In this document: positions 1 through 9,954 of the stretch, in pieces
Layout: every line of letters begins with the position of its first letter
How positions within the stretch are numbered: position 1 is the first letter of the stretch
Source of the DNA: Exiguobacterium chiriqhucha RW-2
Lineage (GTDB): Bacteria; Bacillota; Bacilli; Exiguobacteriales; Exiguobacteriaceae
Assembly: GCF_000416965.1 (NCBI RefSeq)
Contig: NZ_ATCL01000015.1
Coordinates: forward strand, 1 to 53,609
Direction: 5' to 3'
DNA: 53,609 nucleotides
The notes under the pieces: generated by a model
What the model was told of the DNA's origin: nothing
What the model saw: only the letters and a program-made list of their open reading frames with translations
Databases searched by the model: none
Made by a program: the position numbers and the translations under genes

Positions 1-57
1 CTTCAGCGCCGAAAGTAGTTGGGGGTCTCCCCCTGTGAGGATAGGACGTTGCCAGGC
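1..57 (+). rRNA. rrf: 5S ribosomal RNA, 3' end only
   Basis: The first bases match the conserved 3' arm of bacterial 5S rRNA: a G-run and C-run hairpin followed by the final GACGTTGCCAGGC element. The 5' half lies outside the window. The exact mature end is uncertain by a few bases. It marks the end of an rrn operon immediately upstream of ctsR, as in B. subtilis. Confidence 0.9.
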
Positions 58-64
58 CAACGCG

Positions 65-97
65 AAAGACGATCGAGCATCCGCTCGGTCGTCTTTT
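65..97 (+). terminator. Rho-independent terminator of the upstream rrn operon
   Basis: An 11-bp stem pairs 68-78 (GACGATCGAGC) with 83-93 (GCTCGGTCGTC), with one G-U pair, a four-base loop and a following T-run. It stands 8 bases after the 5S end. Confidence 0.9.
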
Positions 98-103
98 CTG
101 TTT

Positions 104-134
104 AAAGCGGTGTCGCAGTTGCGACATCGCTTTT
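104..134 (+). terminator. Second hairpin terminator after 5S
   Basis: A 13-base arm AAAGCGGTGTCGC pairs across a four-base loop with GCGACATCGCTTT and ends in TTTT. With the hairpin at 65-97 it forms a tandem terminator that insulates ctsR from rrn transcription. Confidence 0.75.
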
Positions 135-136
135 CG

Positions 137-165
137 TTTGCCTTTTTTTGAATCAATGATAGAAT
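137..165 (+). promoter_or_regulatory. Putative SigA promoter of the ctsR operon
   Basis: TTTGCC (137-142), 17-bp spacer, TAGAAT (160-165). The match is moderate. The CtsR operator lies just downstream, where a bound repressor would block transcription initiation. Confidence 0.6.
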
Positions 166-174
166 ATAGTCAAA

Positions 175-191
175 AGTCAAAGATGGTCAGA
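175..191 (+). promoter_or_regulatory. CtsR operator (heptad direct repeat)
   Basis: AGTCAAAGATGGTCAGA fits the CtsR recognition pattern of two GGTCAAA-like heptads separated by three bases. It lies between the promoter and the ctsR start, implying autorepression of the clpC operon and heat-induced release. It is the only such site noticed in the window. Confidence 0.85.
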
Positions 192-202
192 GGGTGGTGG
201 AG

Positions 203-670
203 ATGAGAAACATATCGGATGTAATCGAACAGTATTTAAAACAAGTGCTGAAGGAGAGCCAGGCCGAAGCAATCGAGATTAAACGGCAAGATATTGCCAA
301 GCGTTTCGAATGTGTTCCGTCTCAAATCAACTACGTCATTAATACGCGCTTTACGGTCGAGAAGGGCTATCTTGTCGAAAGTAAGCGTGGGGGCGGGGGA
401 TATATTCGCATTCGCCGCGTAATTTTACATGAAAAGCAAGACGTGTTGGTCAGCTTGATGGATATTTTACAAGACCATCCTCGTCTTTCCGAACAGCTTG
501 TCGAGAACATCTTGATTCGCTTATTTGAAGAAGGGATGTTGAGTGAGCGGGAAGTGCGCTTGTTGTATCATTTATTGTCTGATGAAGCGCTTGGGTTACA
601 CGCTGACGATCGTCACTTGATTCGAAGACAACAGTTACTCGCATTAATGAAGTTACTTAGTTACCATTGA
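203..670 (+). CDS. ctsR: CtsR, transcriptional repressor of class III stress genes
   Basis: CtsR is the winged-helix repressor of clp genes in low-GC Gram-positives. The 155-residue protein carries the family core CVPSQINYVINTRF, near residues 32-45, followed by the glycine-rich wing SKRGGGGYIRI, whose arginine reads the operator. The C-terminal half is the dimerisation and McsB/ClpC contact domain. ATG at 203 was chosen because it gives the family N-terminus MRNISDVIEQYL. Upstream in-frame GTG codons at 194 and 197 lie in the ribosome-binding region. It heads the operon ctsR-mcsA-mcsB-clpC and has its own operator at 175-191. Confidence 0.95.
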   Translation: MRNISDVIEQYLKQVLKESQAEAIEIKRQDIAKRFECVPSQINYVINTRFTVEKGYLVESKRGGGGYIRIRRVILHEKQDVLVSLMDILQDHPRLSEQLVENILIRLFEEGMLSEREVRLLYHLLSDEALGLHADDRHLIRRQQLLALMKLLSYH

Positions 671-689
671 CCGACGGAGGCATAAAGAG

Positions 690-1124
690 ATGTTATGCGA
701 ACGATGCAAACGGCGACCTGCCATCAATGAGATCCAAGTAGTCGAGAACGGGATACCGGTGACGAGACGACTATGTCGTCAATGTACAGTTGAACTGATG
801 GCAGGTTACGTACCAGCTGTGAAACGGTGCCCGGGCTGTCAATTGACACAAACTGAATTAGCTCATCTTCGAAAAGCGGGCTGTACCACTTGTTATACCG
901 TCTTTCGCGAAGAATTGATTAAAATCACACGTCAGTATCAACAAGGCCATGATGAACATGTAGGTTCGATGCCAGATGCGTTACGGACTCCCGACGAGCG
1001 AATCGAAGAGCGACTTGCAAAGTTAGCAGGGGAGTTGGAACGAGCCGTCGAACAAGAAGATTATGAACGCGCAGCCAGGCTGAAAAAAGAGATCAATCAA
1101 TTGAAAGGGCGAGGTGAGGCGTGA
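690..1124 (+). CDS. mcsA: McsA, zinc-binding activator of McsB
   Basis: McsA activates the protein-arginine kinase McsB and helps regulate CtsR. The 144-residue protein has four CxxC pairs (C3/C6, C29/C32, C47/C50, C65/C68), enough for two zinc sites, and a C-terminal UVR-type helical hairpin near residues 105-140. It is shorter than B. subtilis McsA (about 185 aa), mainly in the linker between zinc part and UVR motif, while all cysteines are kept. GGAGG lies 10 bases before the ATG. Its stop overlaps the mcsB start (TGATG), which suggests translational coupling. Confidence 0.93.
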   Translation: MLCERCKRRPAINEIQVVENGIPVTRRLCRQCTVELMAGYVPAVKRCPGCQLTQTELAHLRKAGCTTCYTVFREELIKITRQYQQGHDEHVGSMPDALRTPDERIEERLAKLAGELERAVEQEDYERAARLKKEINQLKGRGEA

Positions 1125-2167
1125 TGGAGTCTTATCTTAAACATCCACTTGGTCCTAAAATGAGAGAGCGAGCCAAGTTAGATGATTTGGTCATCTCGAC
1201 TCGCATTCGTCTAGCGCGCAATTTAAAAGACACCGTCTTTTCTCCTGTATTATCGGAGGAAGGACAGCAACAACTTTGTGAACGGATTGAAGCGTCACTT
1301 GGAGGATTGCAAGGTTTTGAGTATTTGCATATGGGTGCTTATGATCAGGTGACCCGACAAGCGCTCGTTGAAAAGCATTTGATTAGCCCTACGATTGCCG
1401 CGAAAGAACAAAGTGCCGTCTTTTTAAGTGATGATGAGACGATCAGCGTACTCATCAATGAAGAAGACCATTTACGAATTCAAACTCTACTCCCAGGTTA
1501 TCAAGTAGAAGAGGCTTTCGAACTGGCAAGACGTGTCGATGCTCTCTGTGGGGAGTCCCTTCCTTACGCATTTGATGAACAGCTAGGTTATTTGACAACA
1601 TGTCCGAGTAATATCGGGACGGGTCTACGAGCCTCGGTGATGCTTCATCTACCAGGACTGACGTTGACCGGACGGATAACTCCTATTCTAAAAGAACTTC
1701 GGAAGCTCGGATATACGATTCGGGGACGTTACGGGGAAGGCAGTGATGCGGCGGGGCGACTGTTCCAATTATCGAACCAACGCACGTTAGGGAGCCATGA
1801 AACCCAACTGTTAACCGACTTCATGGAGATTACGGAACAAGTCATTCAGGCAGAGCGACAAGCCCGCGAAGAGTTATTGGCTCGCAACCAGGACGAGTTA
1901 GAAGATCAGTTTTATCGCTCGTATGGGATTTTACGTTATGCAAAACTGCTATCGTCAACAGAAGCTGTCGAACGCCTATCCGATCTTCACTTGGCGAGTG
2001 ACCTGGGTATTTTATCGGATTGGAGTCCACCTCAGTTTCACGAATTGATTGTAAAGCTTCAATCAGGTTTCCTACAAAAGCATTTCGGGAAAACATTATC
2101 TACGAAAGAACGAGATCGCGAACGTGCGACGCTCGTTCGTCGAACGTTAGATCATGGGTTAGTTTGA
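1124..2167 (+). CDS. mcsB: McsB, protein-arginine kinase
   Basis: McsB phosphorylates arginine residues on damaged proteins and on CtsR, marking targets for ClpC-ClpP. The fold is that of the guanido-phosphotransferases. Seen here are the phosphate-binding segment STRIRLARNL near the N-terminus, the active-site segment CPSNIGTGLRAS, and RGRYGEGSDAAGRLFQLSN, typical of McsB. ATG at 1124 is preferred over GTG at 1121: it overlaps the mcsA stop by one base and has the site GAGGTGAGG upstream. Length is 347 residues against about 363 in B. subtilis. Confidence 0.95.
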   Translation: MESYLKHPLGPKMRERAKLDDLVISTRIRLARNLKDTVFSPVLSEEGQQQLCERIEASLGGLQGFEYLHMGAYDQVTRQALVEKHLISPTIAAKEQSAVFLSDDETISVLINEEDHLRIQTLLPGYQVEEAFELARRVDALCGESLPYAFDEQLGYLTTCPSNIGTGLRASVMLHLPGLTLTGRITPILKELRKLGYTIRGRYGEGSDAAGRLFQLSNQRTLGSHETQLLTDFMEITEQVIQAERQAREELLARNQDELEDQFYRSYGILRYAKLLSSTEAVERLSDLHLASDLGILSDWSPPQFHELIVKLQSGFLQKHFGKTLSTKERDRERATLVRRTLDHGLV

Positions 2168-2191
2168 TCCAACTTTAAGGAGGTTTTGTCA

Positions 2192-4627
2192 ATGATGTTT
2201 GGTCGATTTACAGAACGAGCTCAGCGCGTATTAGCTTTAGCACAAGAGGAAGCAGTACGGCTTGGCCATCATAATATCGGTACGGAGCACATTTTACTCG
2301 GACTTGTTCGCGAGGGAGAAGGGATTGCCGCTAAGGCACTGTTCGCTCTCGGACTTACGTCTGAAAAGATTCAGCAAGAAGTGGAGGCACTCATCGGACG
2401 AGGTTCAGAAAACGGATCGACGATTCACTATACGCCACGTGCGAAAAAAGTGATTGAGCTATCGATGGATGAAGCACGGAAACTTGGTCACTCTTATGTC
2501 GGGACTGAACACATTCTCCTCGGCGTCATTCGCGAAGGAGAAGGGGTAGCAGCTCGAGTCTTGAACAACCTTGGGATCAGCTTGACGAAGGCGCGTCAGC
2601 AAGTGCTCCAGCTCTTAGGAAACACTGAGTCGTCAGCTAATGCATCACAACCAGGTACAAGTGCTGCTACACCGACGCTTGACGGCTTAGCTCGTGATTT
2701 GACACAGCAAGCGCGAGAATCCCGTCTTGATCCGGTCATCGGTCGCTCAGGCGAAATTCAACGTGTCATCGAAGTGTTATCACGCCGGACGAAAAACAAC
2801 CCGGTCCTCATCGGGGAACCAGGGGTCGGGAAGACGGCAGTCGTCGAAGGGCTCGCCCAACAGATCATCAACAATGAAGTACCGGAAACACTTCGGAATA
2901 AACGCGTCATGGTGCTCGATATGGGTACACTCGTCGCTGGAACGAAGTACCGCGGTGAATTTGAAGATCGTTTGAAAAAAGTGATGGATGAGATTCGCCA
3001 AGCTGGGAACGTCATTCTTTTCATTGACGAGTTGCATACGTTAATTGGTGCTGGGGGTGCAGAAGGCGCCATCGATGCATCGAATATTTTGAAACCGTCA
3101 CTCGCACGTGGCGAACTTCAATGTATCGGTGCGACGACACTCGATGAGTATCGTAAATATATCGAGAAGGATGCCGCGCTCGAACGTCGCTTCCAACCAA
3201 TTCAAGTCAATGAACCGACGACGGATGAGGCAGAACAAATTCTCTTCGGGTTACGTGACCGTTACGAGGCGCACCATCGCGTCACAATCACAGATGAAGC
3301 GATTCATGAGGCCGTTGTTCTCTCGGACCGCTACATCTCGGACCGCTTCCTTCCAGATAAAGCGATCGACCTCGTCGATGAGGCTGCTTCGAAAGTAAGA
3401 CTTCGCTCATTCACGGCACCGCCGAACTTGAAAGAACTCGAGGCTCGTCTTGAGTCGATTCGCAAAGAAAAAGATTCGGCTGTACAGAGTCAAGAGTTCG
3501 AGAAGGCTGCCTCACTACGCGATACCGAACAGAAACTTCGAGATGAACTCGAACAGCTCAAATCGGAATGGCAGAATAAGCAAGGGAACGAAAAACTCGA
3601 AGTAACGAAAGAAGACATCGCGCAAGTCGTCGCCAACTGGACAGGAGTACCTGTGACGAAGATTGCTGAAGAAGAGACAGACCGTCTCCTCAAACTCGAA
3701 TCAATTCTCCACGGCCGAGTCATCGGTCAAGATGAAGCCGTTAAATCGATTTCGCGGGCGATTCGCCGAGCACGTGCTGGATTGAAAGATCCGAAACGTC
3801 CGATTGGTTCGTTCGTCTTCCTCGGACCAACTGGTGTCGGGAAAACCGAGCTGGCTCGTGCTGTAGCTGAAGCGTTGTTCGGTGACGAAGACGCCATCAT
3901 CCGAATCGACATGTCGGAGTACATGGAGAAACACGCGACGAGTCGTCTCGTTGGATCGCCTCCAGGTTACGTCGGTTATGAAGAGGGCGGTCAATTGACA
4001 GAGAAAGTTCGCCGCAAGCCATATTCGGTCATCTTGCTTGATGAGATTGAAAAGGCTCACCCTGAAGTGTTCAACATCTTGCTCCAAGTGCTCGATGACG
4101 GTCGCTTGACCGACTCGAAAGGGCGTACGGTCGACTTCCGGAACACGGTCATCATCATGACGTCAAACGTCGGTGCGGCAGCGCTCAAACGGAACAAGTA
4201 CGTCGGGTTCACGGTTGAAGATGACGTGAAGCGTGAACATACGGAAATGAAAGATAAAGTTATGGAAGAGTTGAAGAAGGCGTTTCGTCCTGAGTTCTTG
4301 AACCGGATTGACGAAATCACCGTCTTCCACTCGCTCCAAAAAGAACACATCCAAGAAATCGTCAAACTTATGGCCGAGACACTTACAAAACGTCTCGGAG
4401 AACAAGGGATTGATTTCAGCTTGACGGAATCGGCGCTCGAGAAAATCGCCGAAGTCGGGTACGATCCGGAATACGGGGCTCGTCCACTCCGCCGTGCGCT
4501 CCAGCGTGAGGTTGAGGACCGACTCTCAGAAGCGATGCTCAGTGGCAGCATCACAAAAGGCAGCAAAGTGGCGCTCGATGTACAAGATGGCGAATTCGTC
4601 GTCCGTAATGAAGGTGTCGTTCAGTAA
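2192..4627 (+). CDS. clpC: ClpC, AAA+ unfoldase of the ClpCP protease
   Basis: Hsp100 unfoldase that, with adaptor MecA or arginine-phosphate tags, feeds proteins into ClpP. The 811 residues show two N-terminal Clp repeats (residues 1-145), a first AAA domain with Walker [10 protein letters not shown], a coiled middle domain with a UVR-like segment, and a second AAA domain with GPTGVGKTE and [13 protein letters not shown] at 2192 lies 8 bases after AAGGAGG and gives the family start [11 protein letters not shown]; an in-frame TTG at 2186 is too close to that site. It is the last gene of the CtsR operon and is followed by a terminator. Confidence 0.97.
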   Translation: MMFGRFTERAQRVLALAQEEAVRLGHHNIGTEHILLGLVREGEGIAAKALFALGLTSEKIQQEVEALIGRGSENGSTIHYTPRAKKVIELSMDEARKLGHSYVGTEHILLGVIREGEGVAARVLNNLGISLTKARQQVLQLLGNTESSANASQPGTSAATPTLDGLARDLTQQARESRLDPVIGRSGEIQRVIEVLSRRTKNNPVLIGEPGVGKTAVVEGLAQQIINNEVPETLRNKRVMVLDMGTLVAGTKYRGEFEDRLKKVMDEIRQAGNVILFIDELHTLIGAGGAEGAIDASNILKPSLARGELQCIGATTLDEYRKYIEKDAALERRFQPIQVNEPTTDEAEQILFGLRDRYEAHHRVTITDEAIHEAVVLSDRYISDRFLPDKAIDLVDEAASKVRLRSFTAPPNLKELEARLESIRKEKDSAVQSQEFEKAASLRDTEQKLRDELEQLKSEWQNKQGNEKLEVTKEDIAQVVANWTGVPVTKIAEEETDRLLKLESILHGRVIGQDEAVKSISRAIRRARAGLKDPKRPIGSFVFLGPTGVGKTELARAVAEALFGDEDAIIRIDMSEYMEKHATSRLVGSPPGYVGYEEGGQLTEKVRRKPYSVILLDEIEKAHPEVFNILLQVLDDGRLTDSKGRTVDFRNTVIIMTSNVGAAALKRNKYVGFTVEDDVKREHTEMKDKVMEELKKAFRPEFLNRIDEITVFHSLQKEHIQEIVKLMAETLTKRLGEQGIDFSLTESALEKIAEVGYDPEYGARPLRRALQREVEDRLSEAMLSGSITKGSKVALDVQDGEFVVRNEGVVQ

Positions 4628-4631
4628 CTAC

Positions 4632-4664
4632 AAGGCTCCCTCTCTCGTGTGAGGGGGCTTTTTT
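4632..4664 (+). terminator. Terminator of the ctsR-clpC operon
   Basis: An AAGGCTCCCTC arm pairs imperfectly with GAGGGGGCTT around a short loop and runs into TTTTTT, a few bases after the clpC stop. Confidence 0.85.
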
Positions 4665-4681
4665 AGACGGAAAGGAACATC

Positions 4682-6058
4682 ATGGCAAAAATTAAAACGA
4701 AGTATGTATGTCAGTCATGCGGATACGAATCCGCAAAATGGATGGGACGTTGCCCAGGTTGTAACGAGTGGAATACGCTCGTCGAAGAATTTGTCGAAGA
4801 GAAAAAGGCGAAGCGGGGAGCCGCATTCGTCCATAGCTCCTCGAGACAGTTGAAGCCAGAACGTCTGTCGGACGTCGTGTCGCAAGAAGAGACGCGCGTC
4901 CATACGAACAGTCAAGAGTTTGACCGGGTGCTCGGTGGCGGTATTGTCCCAGGCTCGCTCGTCCTCGTCGGTGGGGACCCGGGAATCGGGAAGTCGACGA
5001 TTCTCCTCCAAGTGAGTGCCCATTTGGCTCATAGTGGACGGAAAGTGCTCTATATTTCCGGGGAAGAATCGCTCAAACAGACGAAACTCCGAGCCGAACG
5101 GCTCGGTCTGCCGACTGAAGACTTATATGTCCTCGCAGAGACGGACATGTTGATGATTGAACGAGTCATCGATGAAGAAGAACCGGGGTTCGTCATCATC
5201 GACTCGATTCAAACCGTTTATATGGATGAAATCCAATCGGCGCCAGGTAGTGTCGCCCAAGTCCGGGAATGTACGGCAGCGCTCATGAAAATCGCTAAAA
5301 CGCGAGGAGTGGCCGTCTTTATCGTCGGTCACGTGACGAAACAAGGTTCGATTGCCGGTCCTCGTCTGCTCGAGCACATGGTGGATGCGGTCCTTTACTT
5401 CGAAGGGGAGCGTCACCATACGTTCCGAATTTTACGTGCCGTCAAAAACCGGTTCGGTTCGACGAACGAGATTGGCATCTTTGAAATGAAAGAAGGCGGG
5501 CTCGAAGAAGTGCTCAACCCGTCTGAAATCTTCTTGGAAGAACGAACTGCTGGCGTCTCGGGCTCCACCGTCGTCGCATCGATGGAAGGGACGCGGACCG
5601 TGCTCGTCGAGTTACAGGCACTCATCTCGCCGACCTCGTTCGGGAACCCGCGCCGGATGGCGACCGGGATTGACCAGAACCGGGTCGCCCTTCTCATGGC
5701 CGTGCTCGAGAAGCGTTCAGGTCTCTTGCTCCAAACGCAAGACGCTTATTTGAAGGCGGCCGGGGGCGTTAAATTGGACGAACCGGCCATCGACTTGGCC
5801 ATCTGTATTTCGATCGCGTCAAGCTTCCGGGACCGTCCGACCCGTCCAACGGATGTATGTATCGGCGAAGTCGGATTGACCGGTGAGGTACGGCGGGTGT
5901 CACGGATTGAGCAACGTGTCGCTGAAGCGGCCAAGCTTGGTTTCACCCGGGCCATCATTCCGAAAAACAACCTCGGGGGCTGGACAGCCCCGCCTGGTAT
6001 CGATGTCGTCGGTGTCAGTACTGTCGATGAAGCGCTCCAACTCGCTATCCCGTTCTGA
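4682..6058 (+). CDS. radA: RadA/Sms, recombination and repair ATPase
   Basis: RadA is a RecA-related branch-migration helicase used in recombinational repair and transformation. The 458-residue protein has an N-terminal zinc finger (C10, C13, C24, C27), Walker [10 protein letters not shown] at 98-106, the RadA-specific KNRFG motif near residue 255, and a C-terminal Lon-protease-like domain ([12 protein letters not shown]). The ATG has GGAAAGGA upstream. In B. subtilis disA follows immediately; here the next gene is yacL. Confidence 0.96.
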   Translation: MAKIKTKYVCQSCGYESAKWMGRCPGCNEWNTLVEEFVEEKKAKRGAAFVHSSSRQLKPERLSDVVSQEETRVHTNSQEFDRVLGGGIVPGSLVLVGGDPGIGKSTILLQVSAHLAHSGRKVLYISGEESLKQTKLRAERLGLPTEDLYVLAETDMLMIERVIDEEEPGFVIIDSIQTVYMDEIQSAPGSVAQVRECTAALMKIAKTRGVAVFIVGHVTKQGSIAGPRLLEHMVDAVLYFEGERHHTFRILRAVKNRFGSTNEIGIFEMKEGGLEEVLNPSEIFLEERTAGVSGSTVVASMEGTRTVLVELQALISPTSFGNPRRMATGIDQNRVALLMAVLEKRSGLLLQTQDAYLKAAGGVKLDEPAIDLAICISIASSFRDRPTRPTDVCIGEVGLTGEVRRVSRIEQRVAEAAKLGFTRAIIPKNNLGGWTAPPGIDVVGVSTVDEALQLAIPF

Positions 6059-6116
6059 CGGGGCGCTTCCGGCAGTTTTTAACGCTTTGTAACGAACGCT
6101 TTCAAAAGAACCGTGT

Positions 6117-6122
6117 TACAAT
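6117..6122 (+). promoter_or_regulatory. Possible -10 element upstream of yacL
   Basis: TACAAT lies 50 bases before the yacL start in an AT-rich gap. No good -35 is found at 16-18 bp, so the call is weak. It would give yacL transcription separate from radA. Confidence 0.3.
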
Positions 6123-6173
6123 GAAAGTGTTAATTTCTTGAAATTTTAATTCATAATAAAGGAGGTGGAATGA

Positions 6174-7238
6174 GTGAAGATTGCTGTACGAATCGGATTT
6201 ATATTGATCGGACTCGTCGTCGGTTGGTTTGGAATTATCGAAGCGATGTTGCTATTAGGCGACCTTGGTGTGAGTGTACCGGCTTGGTTGACGATTCCTT
6301 ACGTTGCTAGTTTGATTGGTGGACTTATCTTCTTCATTCTTAGTTTGTTCTTGACCGATGGGGTCGTTAAATTTATCCGTTTTATCGAAGAACGGCTTGT
6401 CCGTTTGCCGGTCGGCGATATTTTGTTTGGCTCGATCGGATTGATTATTGGTTTGTTGATCGCTTTTTTGATCAGCGTCTCGTTAGAAGTGACGAATATC
6501 TTCTTGCTCAGCAAGATTGTACCGATTTTTGTGACCGCTCTGTTCGGTTACTTCGGCTTTGCCGTCGGTTACCGGAAGCGGAATGAATGGATTAAACTGT
6601 TCGTCAAAAGTGAACGAGAGAAGCCGGCCGCGGAACCATTGCGCCGCTCTAACGATAAAATTTTGGATACGAGCGTCATCATCGATGGTCGAATCGCTGA
6701 TATCTCGAAGACCGGTTTCATCGAAGGGACACTCATCGTGCCGCAGTTCGTCATCGGTGAGCTTCAATATATTGCGGACTCGTCGGATACGCTGAAGCGT
6801 AACCGGGGCCGTCGCGGTCTTGATATTTTAAAAGAGTTACAAGACAACGACCGGATCGAAGTGGAAATCTACGATGGGGACTTTGAAGACGTCGCCGAAG
6901 TAGATATCAAATTGATCAAGTTGGCCGAATTGAAAAAAGGCATCGTCGTCACGAACGACTACAACTTGAACAAAGTGTGTGAAGTTCGGAACGTCCCAGT
7001 ATTGAACATTAACGATTTGGCCAACTCGGTCAAACAGATCGTCATTCCAGGAGAAGAGATGGTCGTGACGGTCATTAAAGAAGGAAAAGAACAAAATCAA
7101 GGTGTCGCCTATCTCGAAGATGGCACGATGGTCGTCGTTGAAGGTGGGCGCAAGCTGATCTCGAAGACGTTACCTGTTGTCGTCACGAGCGTGCTTCAGA
7201 CGTCGGCTGGCCGCATGATTTTTGCTCGTCCTGAATAA
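6174..7238 (+). CDS. yacL: YacL-type membrane protein with PIN and TRAM domains
   Basis: Integral membrane protein with about four N-terminal transmembrane helices (roughly residues 5-130), a cytosolic PIN nuclease domain beginning LDTSVIIDGRIAD near residue 163, and a C-terminal TRAM domain ending in EGGRKLISK. The PIN acidic residues are present, so RNA cleavage is plausible, but the family's function is not settled. GTG at 6174 is 8 bases after GGAGG; the ATG at 6170 is in another frame. The 354-residue length is usual for Bacillales YacL. It is followed by a terminator. Confidence 0.9.
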   Translation: MKIAVRIGFILIGLVVGWFGIIEAMLLLGDLGVSVPAWLTIPYVASLIGGLIFFILSLFLTDGVVKFIRFIEERLVRLPVGDILFGSIGLIIGLLIAFLISVSLEVTNIFLLSKIVPIFVTALFGYFGFAVGYRKRNEWIKLFVKSEREKPAAEPLRRSNDKILDTSVIIDGRIADISKTGFIEGTLIVPQFVIGELQYIADSSDTLKRNRGRRGLDILKELQDNDRIEVEIYDGDFEDVAEVDIKLIKLAELKKGIVVTNDYNLNKVCEVRNVPVLNINDLANSVKQIVIPGEEMVVTVIKEGKEQNQGVAYLEDGTMVVVEGGRKLISKTLPVVVTSVLQTSAGRMIFARPE

Positions 7239-7245
7239 ATAAGTG

Positions 7246-7277
7246 GAAAAAGAGACGCATCGGCGCTCTCTTTTTTC
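7246..7277 (+). terminator. Terminator after yacL
   Basis: AAGAGA plus CGC pair with GCG plus TCTCTT across a short loop with one bulged C, followed by a six-base T-run. The in-frame GTG at 7243 would require ispD to begin before this hairpin, which supports the later ispD start. Confidence 0.75.
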
Positions 7278-7296
7278 GCGAAAAGGGGTGAATGGA

Positions 7297-7977
7297 ATGG
7301 TACGCTATACGGTTGTCATTCCGGCCGCAGGAAAAGGAAAGCGGATGGGAGCCGATGAGAATAAGTTGATGCTGACGCTGCAAGGAAAACCGATTATCGT
7401 GTGGACCGTGGCAGCGTTCGCGAGAGATGCATGGTGCGCGCGCATCGTGCTCGCGGTGCGTCCTGAGGAGCAAGCGTGGTTCGAGCAGCAGTTGCGTCAT
7501 GTCCAAACCCCGATTACATATGTGACGGGTGGGGAAGAACGACAACAGAGCGTTCGAGCCGGATTGCAAGTCGTCAATCCCGAAGATGTCGTCTTGATTC
7601 ATGACGGGGCACGGCCATTTGTGCGCCTTGACCAACTTCATGCCATCGCCGAAGCGGCCAAGACGGCAGGGGCGATTCTCGCTGTTCCGGTCAAAGATAC
7701 GGTGAAACAAGTGATGGACGGACACATCACGCAGACGGTGCCGCGTGAGGCACTATGGTTGGCGCAGACGCCCCAAGCGTTTCCGGCAGGCGCCATTCAA
7801 GCCGCCCATGAGCGGGCAGAAGCTGCTCGTTTTATCGGCACGGATGATGCCAGTCTATTCGAATGGACCGGGCAACGGGTGACGATTATCCCGGGGGATT
7901 ACCACAACATTAAAATGACGACCCCGGAAGATTTATTATTTGGTGAAGCGATTTTAACGAAGGAGGACTATCGATGA
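7297..7977 (+). CDS. ispD: IspD, 2-C-methyl-D-erythritol 4-phosphate cytidylyltransferase
   Basis: Third step of the non-mevalonate isoprenoid pathway: MEP plus CTP gives CDP-ME. The N-terminus [13 protein letters not shown] is the CTP-binding loop, followed by [12 protein letters not shown]; later IHDGARPFV and KDTVKQV match the family. Length is 226 residues, near the usual 230. ATG at 7297 has AAAAGGGG 8 bases upstream. Its last four bases overlap the ispF start (ATGA), so the two pathway enzymes are coupled. Confidence 0.95.
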   Translation: MVRYTVVIPAAGKGKRMGADENKLMLTLQGKPIIVWTVAAFARDAWCARIVLAVRPEEQAWFEQQLRHVQTPITYVTGGEERQQSVRAGLQVVNPEDVVLIHDGARPFVRLDQLHAIAEAAKTAGAILAVPVKDTVKQVMDGHITQTVPREALWLAQTPQAFPAGAIQAAHERAEAARFIGTDDASLFEWTGQRVTIIPGDYHNIKMTTPEDLLFGEAILTKEDYR

Positions 7978-8447
7978 GAATCGGACAAGGATTTGATGTA
8001 CATGCGTTCGCCGAAGGGCGTCCGCTCATTTTAGGGGGAATCGAGATTCCACACGACCGCGGCCTGCTTGGCCACTCGGATGCGGACGTCTTGTTGCATA
8101 CGATTGCCGATGCAGCGCTCGGAGCGATTGCGGCGGGGGATATCGGCAAGCATTTCCCGGATACGGACCCGGAATTTAAGGACGCGGACTCGAAAGTGTT
8201 GTTGCAGCACGTCTGGCAACTCGTCAAAGCGGAAGGCTATGTGCTCGGCAACGTCGATGCGACAGTGATGGCGGAGCGGCCGAAGCTTCGCACGTACATC
8301 GACGATATGCGAGCGGTCATCGCCGAGTTGCTCGAGGCAGACATCAGCCAAGTGAACGTCAAAGCGACGACGACTGAAAAGCTAGGCTTCACCGGACGTG
8401 AAGAAGGAATTGCCGCCCAGGCGGTCATCCTGCTCAACCGCGCTTGA
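7974..8447 (+). CDS. ispF: IspF, 2-C-methyl-D-erythritol 2,4-cyclodiphosphate synthase
   Basis: Converts CDP-ME 2-phosphate to the cyclic diphosphate in the MEP pathway; it works as a trimer with a metal site between subunits. The 157-residue protein shows GQGFDVHAF (metal ligands D8 and H10), [15 protein letters not shown], and the C-terminal [23 protein letters not shown] precedes the ATG. The next enzyme using CDP-ME, ispE, is not in the window. Confidence 0.96.
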   Translation: MRIGQGFDVHAFAEGRPLILGGIEIPHDRGLLGHSDADVLLHTIADAALGAIAAGDIGKHFPDTDPEFKDADSKVLLQHVWQLVKAEGYVLGNVDATVMAERPKLRTYIDDMRAVIAELLEADISQVNVKATTTEKLGFTGREEGIAAQAVILLNRA

Positions 8448-8453
8448 CAAAAG

Positions 8454-8462
8454 TGGTATACT
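8454..8462 (+). promoter_or_regulatory. Extended -10 element upstream of gltX
   Basis: TGGTATACT ends 33 bases before the gltX ATG, with the TGn extension that can offset a poor -35. A TTGACA at 8444-8449 is only 7 bp away and cannot serve as its -35. Confidence 0.5.
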
Positions 8463-8495
8463 ATTTGGGCAGAAGAGAAGAAAGGTGGAAATATT

Positions 8496-9950
8496 ATGAG
8501 TGAAGTGCGCGTACGCTATGCGCCGAGTCCGACGGGTCACCTTCATATTGGGAACGCCCGGACCGCGCTATTTAACTATTTGTATGCTCGCCATGCCGGC
8601 GGGAAGATGATTCTCCGAATCGAGGACACGGACCAAAAACGGAACGTGGAGAACGGTGTCGAGAGTCAGATGAAGTATTTGGAATGGCTCGGAATCGATT
8701 GGGATGAAGGTCCAGGTCGCGGCGGCGATCATGGTCCTTACTTCCAAATGGAACGACTCGACCTTTACAATAAATACGTGAACGAGTTGATGAGCAACGG
8801 ACTCGCCTATAAATGCTATATGACGTCTGAAGAACTCGAGGCGGAACGCGAAGCGCAAATCGCGCGCGGCGAGGCACCGCGGTATTCAGGTGCACATCGT
8901 AACTTGAGCGACGAAGAGCAAGCTGCGTTCGAAGCCGAAGGACGTAAACCGTCGATTCGGATTCGTGTACCAGAGTCGGTCACATATAAGTGGACCGATG
9001 TCGTCAAAGGCGACGTCTCGTTCGAGTCGAAAGACTTCGGCGACTGGGTCATCGTCAAACAGGACGGCATCCCGACGTATAACTTCGCTGTCGTCGTCGA
9101 CGATCACTTGATGAAAATCAGCCACGTGTTGCGCGGGGATGATCATATCGCCAACACACCGAAACAGATGATGGTCTATGATGCACTCGGTTGGGACTAT
9201 CCGGCGTTTGGTCATATGACATTGATTTATAACGAGAACCATAAGAAGTTATCGAAGCGTGATGAGTCGATCATTCAGTTTATCGAGCAGTACGCTGATC
9301 TCGGATACCTTCCAGGGGCACTCTTTAACTTCATCTCGCTCCTCGGTTGGTCGCCGGTCGGAGAAGAGGAGATCTTCACGAAAGAAGCGTTCATCGAGAT
9401 GTTTGATGCGGGTCGTTTGTCGAAGAGCCCGGCCGTCTTTGACCAACAGAAGCTTGCTTGGATCAACAGCGTCTATATGAAACAGGCTTCGCTTGACGAA
9501 GTGGTGGCACTCAGTTTACCATTCTTACAAGAAGCAGGACGTTTACCGAACGCCTTGTCGATAGAACAAGCCGATTGGGCGACAGCGTTGATCGCCCTCT
9601 ATAAAGAACAAATGACACACGGTGCTGAAATCGTGACGTTGACGGACCTGTTCTTTAAAGACGAGGTCGAATACGACGAAGAGGCCAATGCGGTCCTCGC
9701 TGGAGAAACGGTACCGGCTGTCCTCGCCGAATTCAAGGCTCAACTTGAAGCAATCGAAGACTTCACACCGGAAGCCGTCAAAGCAGCGACGAAAGCGACA
9801 CAAAAGGCGACTGGCCAAAAAGGAAAGAACTTGTTCATGCCGATCCGGGTCGCGACGACCGGGCAGACGCACGGACCAGAGCTTCCGAACGCCATTTCAC
9901 TAATTGGCAAAGAGCGTGTCTTGGCACGTCTCACAACATTATTAGCTTAA
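8496..9950 (+). CDS. gltX: Glutamyl-tRNA synthetase
   Basis: Class I aminoacyl-tRNA synthetase that charges tRNA-Glu. In Bacillales GltX usually also charges tRNA-Gln, later corrected by GatCAB; that part is family knowledge. The 484-residue protein has the HIGH-type motif [11 protein letters not shown] near residue 10 and the KMSKS counterpart KKLSKRDES near residue 250, with a helical anticodon-binding C-terminus. AAAGGTGG precedes the ATG. It lies directly before a cysteine T-box that separates it from cysE-cysS. Confidence 0.96.
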   Translation: MSEVRVRYAPSPTGHLHIGNARTALFNYLYARHAGGKMILRIEDTDQKRNVENGVESQMKYLEWLGIDWDEGPGRGGDHGPYFQMERLDLYNKYVNELMSNGLAYKCYMTSEELEAEREAQIARGEAPRYSGAHRNLSDEEQAAFEAEGRKPSIRIRVPESVTYKWTDVVKGDVSFESKDFGDWVIVKQDGIPTYNFAVVVDDHLMKISHVLRGDDHIANTPKQMMVYDALGWDYPAFGHMTLIYNENHKKLSKRDESIIQFIEQYADLGYLPGALFNFISLLGWSPVGEEEIFTKEAFIEMFDAGRLSKSPAVFDQQKLAWINSVYMKQASLDEVVALSLPFLQEAGRLPNALSIEQADWATALIALYKEQMTHGAEIVTLTDLFFKDEVEYDEEANAVLAGETVPAVLAEFKAQLEAIEDFTPEAVKAATKATQKATGQKGKNLFMPIRVATTGQTHGPELPNAISLIGKERVLARLTTLLA

Positions 9951-9954
9951 AGGC

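Noticed and set aside
2758-4566. Long minus-strand frames opposite clpC and other large genes
   Set aside because: They mirror strong codon bias of the sense genes, lack ribosome-binding sites and match no family.
7243-7296. Upstream GTG extension of ispD
   Set aside because: It begins before the yacL terminator hairpin; ATG at 7297 has a proper ribosome-binding site and the family N-terminus.
8444-8462. TTGACA plus TATACT as a standard promoter of gltX
   Set aside because: The spacer is only 7 bp; kept only as an extended -10 element.
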